NCBI GenBank assembly: GCA_903970295.1
Contig: CAJCHQ010000707.1
Location: 1-8,938, forward strand
DNA length: 8,938 nt
DNA from: Bryobacterales bacterium
Lineage (GTDB): Bacteria; Cyanobacteriota; Vampirovibrionia; Obscuribacterales; Obscuribacteraceae
Reading direction: 5' to 3'
Shown: positions 4,359 to 8,938 of the stretch, piece after piece
How positions within the stretch are numbered: position 1 is the stretch's first letter
Layout of the letters: every line of letters starts with the position of its first letter
The notes under the pieces: generated by a model
The model's input: the letters and a program-made list of their open reading frames with translations, nothing else
Told to the model about the DNA's origin: nothing
Database searches by the model: none
Translations under genes and position numbers: made by a program

Positions 4359-6632
4359 CTAATTTTGCCGTTTGCTTTGCATCAACGATTGCAGAGCCAG
4401 GCGCGATTCAAAATCATGCGGTGCCATTTTTGTCGTCACGAGAAGCTCGGCGATTGCACCGTTGATGTCTCCGGTGTCGCGCAGCGACAAACCAAGCGCG
4501 CGATGGAGGCTGGCATTTTTCGGATCGATTTTTATTGCCAGACGGTATTCAATTACAGCATCCTGAAAATCACCTTTTCGCGCGTAGACCCAGGCTAAGT
4601 TAGAGTGCGTATCGGTGTCATTCGGCGCCAAACTGACTGCGATCTTCGCTTCCTTGACGGCTTCAGTATTTTTGTTGGTGTTGGCTAGAGCCCAAGACAA
4701 GCCAAGATGTCCCTCGGAATAGCGAGGACTCAGCTCGACTGATTTGCGGAATTCATCCAGACAAGTTTCCCATCGTCCGGCATTGCCCGAAGCCAAGCCG
4801 TATCTCGCGTGCACGACCGGATCTTTCGGGTCGAGCCCGAGGGCCACTTTGTATTCAGCTAATGCTTCGTCGGGAAGTCGATCTGCCGCCAAACATTGAG
4901 CCAATATCAAATGCGGCACGACCAAATGCTCGTTCAATTTGATCGCTTTGCGACACTCGCCGATTGCCTGCTTGTATGCCGATTTCTTGCGATAGCATTC
5001 GGCAAGATAAGCATGAGCGAGCGCATTCTCGTGATCCACTTTCAAGCAATTGTTGTATTCGTCGAAAGCCTGCGAATAATTCTTCAAAAGGCGCAAGCAT
5101 TCGCCCCGCATAAAATGGGCGTCACCGCTAGTTTCGCGCAGACGCACGATTTCATCGGCTTCCTTCAGCGCTTCTTCGTAGTCAGACATGCCGAGCAGCA
5201 CTTTGGCCAGCATGTAATGTCCCTTGAAACTCTTCGGATCGAGCTTGATCACATCCTCATATTCAAGCAATGAATTAGTCAAATCTCGGCGCTCGAGAAA
5301 AATGTCACCCGCATGCAGGTGTCTGTCGATTTGCTTTGCCTTGCTTTCCAGCTTGGCGTCTCGCTCTTCGGCGGCTTGTTGCTTGGCAGTCTTCGGCTCA
5401 GGCTTAGCATTTTCATTATCAGCGTCACCGGACAAACGTCCGAAGTGTTCCGAACCGGCTTGATCGCCGGCTGGCTTTTTGGATCCCGTATCCGAGCTAC
5501 CAGAGCCGATGTCAGTGAATTGTTTTTTGAGCGATCGCTCCGCCGCACCGCTCTGCCCATTGCTTGCGGACGAGCCAGTTTTGCTGGTTGTCGGGCCAGC
5601 TTTGCTGCTCGTCTTGCCAGTGCTAGTGTTAGTGCCGTCGCTCCCGGCGGTCGTCATTGCCTCCTGTGACGCTGATCCGGTTGCACCTTGCTCTGCCTGT
5701 GCGCCTTCGGTTCCGCCCGGTGTGCCGTTCGGCTTCGTGCCCTTTGCGTTCACTGGTTTCGTCGTGAAGCGCTTCACGAATTTGTTCCAATTGCCTCCTC
5801 GCCGTGTGCCATTGCCCGACGGCAGCTTATCGCTATCCGCTTTCGCCGGTAATGATGCGTCACCCCTGCCAGGTTGGTTGCCACTTCCCGTGGTTGCCGA
5901 ATCAGTAGTACCCGGGCTGACAGAACTCGCTTTGGCATCTGGTGCAGGAACCACCGACCCGGTTTGCACATCGGGAGATGGGCTGAGAGACTCAGTTTTC
6001 ATTTCTTGAACTGGGTTGCTAGATCCGGTTTTCACTTCTGGTGTGGGGCTGACTGAGTCAGGTTTCAACTCTGCCGATGGGCTCCCCGACTCGTTTTTCA
6101 CAATCGGAGCTGGGCTGACTACGTCAGGTTTCAGCTCTGCCGATGGGGTGGCCGAATCGGTTTTCGTCTCTGTAGAAGGATTGACTGAGTCCGGTTTCAA
6201 TTCCGTTCCCGGGCTAACAGAGTCAGGCTTCATATCTGCTGCGGGGCTGGCCGACTCAGTTTTCGCATCTGTAGTCGGATTGAGGTTGTCCGGTTTCAGG
6301 TCCATTACCGGGGCTGCAGGATCGGTTTTCGCATCAGGAGTGACGACACCAGTTGGTGCAGCCTCTAAATCGTTGACAGTCGGCGCTTGCGTTTGTGGTG
6401 TTTGCGGTAGGGGTTTTTGTGTTTGCGGTGTTTGCGTTTGCGGTGACTGAGGCTGTGACGACTGAGGTTGCGATGTTTGAGACTGCTGGTTTCCTTCCGC
6501 CTGTTCTGCTTTGCGACGGCGATGTTCTCCAAATGCAAAAGCGAAAGCATCCGGCGAGCACGAGCCCAGCAAAACTGCTGAACTCAAGAGTCCAGAGAGC
6601 AAACTGCGGCGAAACGGCTCAATTCTTTGCAT
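4359..6632 (-). CDS. Large exported TPR protein with Pro/Gln-rich and 11-residue repeat stalk
   Basis: This encodes 757 residues from ATG 6632-6630; no clear ribosome binding site. Domains in order are as follows. Residues 1-34 are a signal sequence with Arg residues before a hydrophobic core and LLGSC, a plausible lipobox with Cys25 as the lipid-bearing residue; cleavage after AFA is the alternative. Residues 49-84 are a Gln/Thr/Pro/Ser-rich stretch (QTPQTQ units). Residues 102-244 hold thirteen 11-residue repeats, and 245-430 are Gly/Ser/Thr-rich and partly basic. Residues 438-740 hold nine 34-residue TPR units, and 741-757 are a helical cap. TPRs serve as protein-docking scaffolds; the disordered part may act as a stalk that holds the TPR superhelix away from the membrane or through the wall. 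It lies 47 bases downstream of the exonuclease-WYL gene on the same strand, so co-transcription is possible. The partner is unknown. Confidence 0.88.
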   Translation of the reverse strand: MQRIEPFRRSLLSGLLSSAVLLGSCSPDAFAFAFGEHRRRKAEQAEGNQQSQTSQPQSSQPQSPQTQTPQTQKPLPQTPQTQAPTVNDLEAAPTGVVTPDAKTDPAAPVMDLKPDNLNPTTDAKTESASPAADMKPDSVSPGTELKPDSVNPSTETKTDSATPSAELKPDVVSPAPIVKNESGSPSAELKPDSVSPTPEVKTGSSNPVQEMKTESLSPSPDVQTGSVVPAPDAKASSVSPGTTDSATTGSGNQPGRGDASLPAKADSDKLPSGNGTRRGGNWNKFVKRFTTKPVNAKGTKPNGTPGGTEGAQAEQGATGSASQEAMTTAGSDGTNTSTGKTSSKAGPTTSKTGSSASNGQSGAAERSLKKQFTDIGSGSSDTGSKKPAGDQAGSEHFGRLSGDADNENAKPEPKTAKQQAAEERDAKLESKAKQIDRHLHAGDIFLERRDLTNSLLEYEDVIKLDPKSFKGHYMLAKVLLGMSDYEEALKEADEIVRLRETSGDAHFMRGECLRLLKNYSQAFDEYNNCLKVDHENALAHAYLAECYRKKSAYKQAIGECRKAIKLNEHLVVPHLILAQCLAADRLPDEALAEYKVALGLDPKDPVVHARYGLASGNAGRWETCLDEFRKSVELSPRYSEGHLGLSWALANTNKNTEAVKEAKIAVSLAPNDTDTHSNLAWVYARKGDFQDAVIEYRLAIKIDPKNASLHRALGLSLRDTGDINGAIAELLVTTKMAPHDFESRLALQSLMQSKRQN
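4413..5330 (-). repeat. Array of nine tetratricopeptide repeats
   Basis: Protein-level repeats of about 34 residues (roughly residues 435-740 of the TPR protein) can be counted as nine consecutive units, each ending near a Leu/Asp-Pro turn. Examples are GDFQDAVIEYRLAIKIDPKN and GRWETCLDEFRKSVELSPRY. The DNA copies are well diverged, so this is an old array and not a recent duplication. Confidence 0.85.
5901..6329 (-). repeat. 33-bp coding repeat: thirteen 11-residue units
   Basis: Residues 102-244 of the TPR protein divide without gaps into thirteen units of 11 residues with the pattern K-[PT]-[DE]-S-[VA]-[SN]-P-x-x-[ED]-[LVM]. Examples are KPDSVSPGTEL, KPDSVNPSTET, KTDSATPSAEL and KPDSVSPTPEV. 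Pro is kept at position 7 in all thirteen units and Lys at position 1 in all but one (Gln in unit 12). KP and KT units partly alternate, which hints at expansion in 66-bp steps. The reading frame is kept across the whole array, and the composition suggests an extended, flexible, charged spacer. Confidence 0.85.
6381..6488 (-). repeat. Gln/Thr/Pro-rich low-complexity coding segment
   Basis: Residues 49-84 of the TPR protein are built of short units such as SQPQ and QTPQTQ. At the DNA level these appear on the plus strand as repeated GGTGTTTGCG-like words. The segment is disordered and wall- or linker-like in composition, just after the signal sequence. Short units of this kind are prone to length change by slippage. 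Confidence 0.7.
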
Positions 6633-6679
6633 GTAGAAGCCAAGGTGACGGCAACCCTACATCATACAGCACGAGGCAG

Positions 6680-7573
6680 TCATGACGAAGTGCCGAATAT
6701 CTGGAGCTCGAGCATCTTATCCAATCGAAAAGTCCTCTCCTGTCTCATTCTGTGGCAATTTCCAGTGAGATAGAAAACGCCTCGATTCTTAATAACAGCA
6801 GTGGGGCTGATTTTGCGGCGGCTTGACCACGTTCCTTTATATATGAACGTTACCGATGCGCCATCGGCAATCGCTTGCCGAATCGACTCGACTTGATCGA
6901 GCATTTCCTGCGTGGTTTCAAAAAGTCCCCACTCTTCAGTTTCGCTTTTGTTGAAATTGGAAACACATCCAAGCTCGCTCAAACCTTCCCACGTCGTAAC
7001 CATGTAGGCTGGTGAGACGATGTGATTCAGAATATTTCTCACGTGATGACTATCGGCGAGAGCTCGGTGATAACCACCTGATTCCAATGCCAGAAATTCG
7101 ACGAGAGTTTTCAGGCGATGATTCGGAGCATCGACGAGTACGCGTCGAGCCAACGGCAACGTATCGATCACCCAATTGCTGGGCACACTCAGTTGAAGTT
7201 TTGCCAGGGCCACTCGCAGAAATCCAAGATCGAAGGAGGCATTGTGCGCGACCAGGACAGTGTCGCTCGAACCTATCCAGCGGAGGAAGTTCGGTAGGAC
7301 TTCAGATATATCAGGGGCATCGCGGACCATTTTGTCGGTGATACCATGGATCGCCGTCACCTCCGCTGGAATGCGCGTCCGCGGATTAATAAGAGAAGAA
7401 AACGTTGACACATTGGCGTCGCCCAGTCGAAACTTCACTCCTGAGAGTTCGATTAGCTTGGCCACAATTGGCGATAACCCAGTCGTCTCAGTATCGAAGG
7501 ATATGAATTCAATGTCCTCAAGGGCGGTATCAAATTTAGCAACGGATATGCTTTGGTTATTCAACACACTCAA
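6680..7573 (-). CDS. DEDDh 3'-5' exonuclease fused to a WYL-like domain
   Basis: This encodes 297 residues from TTG 7573-7571, chosen because GAGGTGAT (7587-7580) lies 6 bases upstream; an in-frame TTG at 7627 would add an unconserved leader with no such site. Residues 20-195 are a DnaQ/PolC-type exonuclease. Exo I is FDTETTG (Asp27, Glu29), Exo II is HNASFD (Asp115), and Exo III is HRALAD (His169, Asp174); all four acidic metal ligands and the catalytic His are present, so it should be an active DEDDh nuclease. Residues 231-290 (IRQAIADGASVTFIYKG, then VFYLTGNCHR, then RTFRLDKM) match a WYL domain, a ligand- or nucleic-acid-binding module known from regulators and some DNA helicases. No polymerase or helicase is attached. 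DNA repair or nucleic-acid turnover is likely. The TPR gene follows after 47 bases. Confidence 0.88.
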   Translation of the reverse strand: MSVLNNQSISVAKFDTALEDIEFISFDTETTGLSPIVAKLIELSGVKFRLGDANVSTFSSLINPRTRIPAEVTAIHGITDKMVRDAPDISEVLPNFLRWIGSSDTVLVAHNASFDLGFLRVALAKLQLSVPSNWVIDTLPLARRVLVDAPNHRLKTLVEFLALESGGYHRALADSHHVRNILNHIVSPAYMVTTWEGLSELGCVSNFNKSETEEWGLFETTQEMLDQVESIRQAIADGASVTFIYKGTWSSRRKISPTAVIKNRGVFYLTGNCHRMRQERTFRLDKMLELQIFGTSS

Positions 7574-7579
7574 TCGTGT

Positions 7580-7587
7580 ATCACCTC
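7580..7587 (-). promoter_or_regulatory. Strong Shine-Dalgarno site fixing a TTG start
   Basis: The minus strand reads GAGGTGAT, an 8-base match to the anti-Shine-Dalgarno end of 16S rRNA, 6 bases before the TTG at 7573. It is the strongest ribosome binding site in the window. It sets the exonuclease start 18 codons downstream of the longest possible reading. Confidence 0.75.
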
Positions 7588-7693
7588 GAGAATGGCTATG
7601 GAAGGGCGTTCGCACGGATCGCCCCAATATATTGCCATCAAACGAGCCCGGTTGTTCGCTCGAAAAAAGTCAGGCGCATTAATTCAAAACAAG

Positions 7694-8503
7694 ATGAACT
7701 CGAGAACAGATATGCAAACCATATTCAAGATTGCGCTGACCATTCTGTGCAGTCTGACATTGACAACGAATGCTCAAGCCAAGCCGGATTCCAGCTCCAA
7801 TCACACGAACCAAACGAATCAAACGAATCAAACGAATCAAACGAAGGAAGGGTTGTATAGAGGAATAATCGAAGAGGCGCTAGGACGCACTGTATGCAGT
7901 GCCAACGTGAAGCTCGTTTCTGAAGCGTGCGAAAAGAGCGACCCGATTTTAGACAAAAAGGCGCTGGCCAATGGCAAAGGCGACGGGGCTCCGCCTCTGA
8001 CCAGGCAAGTTCTCTCTCTGACCGATCGCGAGACGAAAAAGATAATCGATTTTGCCGGGACCGCGGATTCCGACCCGGAAGATCGAGCCAGAGCGCTTTA
8101 TCACTTTGGGCAGCTGCTCCGCACACTGCAGGATTTCTACTTCCTGTCTAACTATCTCGAGTTGAAAATCGAAGATAGAAGTCCAGGCAATGTCGATCCA
8201 TATAATATCGAGCCCATCAATTGGTCGAAGACTAGCAGAGATCCCCGCGAAATCGCGATGCTCGGTTTTGAATACGGCGGCCTCGATAAGAATTCGGCGA
8301 CTGAAGCCGAGGGCGCCAAAAAGTTGGGACAAGCAACTTATTTCAGCATGGCGAGGGAGCTAGCTCTCAAAGAGACTCAACGCGAGTGGAATACAATCGA
8401 GCGCTTGATTCGCATCCGTTACCCGCAGCGAGCGACCGAAATTACAGCAGCGATGAAAACTGCCAGCTGCCCGGCAGACTTCAAACCCGGCACAGCTCCA
8501 TAA
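7694..8503 (+). CDS. Secreted protein resembling zinc phospholipase C / Het-C-like, likely catalytically inactive
   Basis: This encodes 269 residues from ATG 7694; ATG 7712 is an alternative that keeps the signal peptide, and neither has a strong ribosome binding site. Residues 1-29 are a signal peptide (IFKIALTILCSLTLTTNAQA, cleavage after AQA), so the protein is exported. A Thr-Asn-Gln repeat follows (38-51). The core RALYHFGQLLRTLQDFYFLSNYLEL (quoted here in parts: HFGQLLRTLQDF at 137-148, FLSNYLEL at 150-157) resembles the FGR-x-LHT-x-QDFYAHSNYVEL block of Het-C and zinc-dependent phospholipase C-like proteins. The later LDKNSAT and AMARELAL-type segment (YFSMARELALKETQREW) fits the same group. 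The metal-binding His residues expected in LHT and AHSN are Arg143 and Leu151, while Asp147 is kept, so hydrolase activity is doubtful. It is divergent from the exonuclease and ends 2 bases from the E1-like gene. Confidence 0.7.
   Translation: MNSRTDMQTIFKIALTILCSLTLTTNAQAKPDSSSNHTNQTNQTNQTNQTKEGLYRGIIEEALGRTVCSANVKLVSEACEKSDPILDKKALANGKGDGAPPLTRQVLSLTDRETKKIIDFAGTADSDPEDRARALYHFGQLLRTLQDFYFLSNYLELKIEDRSPGNVDPYNIEPINWSKTSRDPREIAMLGFEYGGLDKNSATEAEGAKKLGQATYFSMARELALKETQREWNTIERLIRIRYPQRATEITAAMKTASCPADFKPGTAP
7805..7849 (+). repeat. 9-bp tandem repeat coding Thr-Asn-Gln
   Basis: Three perfect copies of ACGAATCAA (7814-7840) are flanked by one variant copy on each side (ACGAACCAA at 7805-7813, ACGAAGGAA at 7841-7849). 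They encode TNQ units right after the signal peptide of the secreted phospholipase-like protein. Because the unit is 9 bases, copy-number change keeps the reading frame and would alter only linker length. Confidence 0.85.
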
Positions 8504-8505
8504 GT

Positions 8506-8938
8506 CTACTTGCCGCGACCGCAATCCGGACAATCACGCTTAGGGTCGAGACCGCGAATTGCCTCGAATTCGCCGCTCAAGCAATCAAATTTGTGTAATT
8601 CGTTGCCTTGACTAACGCCTAACCGAGCAATGATCTTGATTGCCTCGAGCGCCTGCATCGCAGCAGCCATGGCGATCACTGGTCCCAAACGTCCGTCACT
8701 GGGCGGCGTTAGAGGCACGTCATCAATTCCGGCCAGCGGAAATGCGCAACGCAGGCACGCCGACTTGCCAGGCACCATGGTGTAGATTTGAAATCTAAAT
8801 CCGGTGCCACCCCCATGTACAAGAGGTTTGCGCAAATGCATGCAAACATCGCTTGCTAATAATTTGGTTTGCCAATTGTCTAACGAATCGATAACGACAT
8901 CGGTGTCAGCAATCATCTGCTCGGCGCGCTGAGCCTCG
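8506..8938 (-). CDS. ThiF/MoeB-type E1-like adenylyltransferase, 3' part
   Basis: The gene runs off the right edge; the last 143 residues are visible, ending at TAG 8508-8506. E1-like enzymes of this group adenylate the C-terminal Gly of a small sulfur-carrier protein for thiamine, molybdopterin or related sulfur transfer. Visible marks are TDVVIDSLDNW (the D-x-x-D-N strand end), a Pro-Leu-Val-His-Gly-Gly strand, the first zinc pair in SACLRC and the second in CPDCG, with GRLGPVIAMAAAMQALEAIK between them. The Arg that usually follows the DN motif (DNxxxR) is Lys here. The N-terminal nucleotide-binding loop lies outside the window, and ThiF, MoeB and HesA-type enzymes cannot be told apart from this half. 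No sulfur-carrier gene is in view. Confidence 0.85.
   Translation of the reverse strand, partial: EAQRAEQMIADTDVVIDSLDNWQTKLLASDVCMHLRKPLVHGGGTGFRFQIYTMVPGKSACLRCAFPLAGIDDVPLTPPSDGRLGPVIAMAAAMQALEAIKIIARLGVSQGNELHKFDCLSGEFEAIRGLDPKRDCPDCGRGK

Noticed and set aside
5479..6009. Plus-strand open frame of 176 codons opposite the TPR protein
   Set aside because: It exists because the Ser/Thr/Pro/Gly-rich minus-strand code lacks antisense stops. Its translation is low-complexity Pro/Leu/Val, with no ribosome binding site, and the minus-strand frame explains the region.
5901..6329. CRISPR-like periodicity
   Set aside because: The 33-bp units are contiguous, degenerate and in frame, with no spacers between identical repeats, so this is a protein repeat.
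6016..6450. Plus-strand open frame of 144 codons with a regular GLTESGF-type repeat
   Set aside because: It is the mirror of the 33-bp repeat array; its period comes from the real minus-strand protein. There is no start signal.
7725..8332. Minus-strand frames (7725-8126 and 7949-8332) opposite the secreted protein
   Set aside because: They are shadows of the plus-strand gene, which has a signal peptide and family resemblance; these have neither.

Overview
This is a bacterial chromosomal window of roughly balanced base composition, with tightly packed genes, Shine-Dalgarno sites, a CCA-encoding tRNA and secreted or lipid-anchored proteins that imply an envelope. The abundance of TPR protein and a long Ser/Thr/Pro/Gln-rich exported TPR protein suggest a deep-branching, TPR-rich lineage, for example a non-photosynthetic cyanobacterial relative such as Melainabacteria/Obscuribacterales. 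That assignment is a low-confidence inference; nothing in the window is diagnostic of a phylum. No phage, transposase, CRISPR array or rRNA was seen.

Region by region. 1-1151 is a worn region: short reading frames that cannot be placed with certainty (1-366), about 210 bases without a recognisable gene (367-577), then two real but truncated coding remnants. These are a metallopeptidase-like C-terminal part on the minus strand (578-985) and the last TPR unit of another protein on the plus strand (978-1151). They meet head to head at about 978-986, which looks like a rearrangement breakpoint. 1319-1395 (minus) is a tRNA with a CAU anticodon and a good sigma-70-type promoter just upstream. 1493-1816 (plus) is a small membrane-anchored coiled-coil protein that overlaps tail to tail with a minus-strand pair: a class I glutamine-amidotransferase-fold hydrolase (3583 to 2807) followed, with a 4-base GTGA overlap, by a UDP-glucuronate 4-epimerase-like SDR (2810 to 1791).

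Divergent from that pair is pyrE (3700-4329), with an inverted repeat in the shared upstream region. Convergent to pyrE is a minus-strand pair: a DEDDh exonuclease fused to a WYL-like domain (7573 to 6680), then a 757-residue exported TPR protein (6632 to 4359) that carries thirteen 11-residue repeats. Divergent from the exonuclease is a secreted protein (7694-8503) resembling zinc-dependent phospholipase C/Het-C-like proteins, in which the expected metal-binding histidines are replaced. The window ends in the 3' part of a ThiF/MoeB-type E1-like adenylyltransferase on the minus strand (8506-8938).

How the genes work together: pyrE is pyrimidine biosynthesis, and the epimerase points to nucleotide-sugar supply for surface polysaccharide. 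The coupled amidotransferase-fold hydrolase has no obvious link to that step. No dedicated defence or biosynthetic system is recognisable. The most notable items are the paired gene remnants, the exonuclease-WYL fusion, the His-depleted phospholipase-like protein and the 33-bp coding repeat array.
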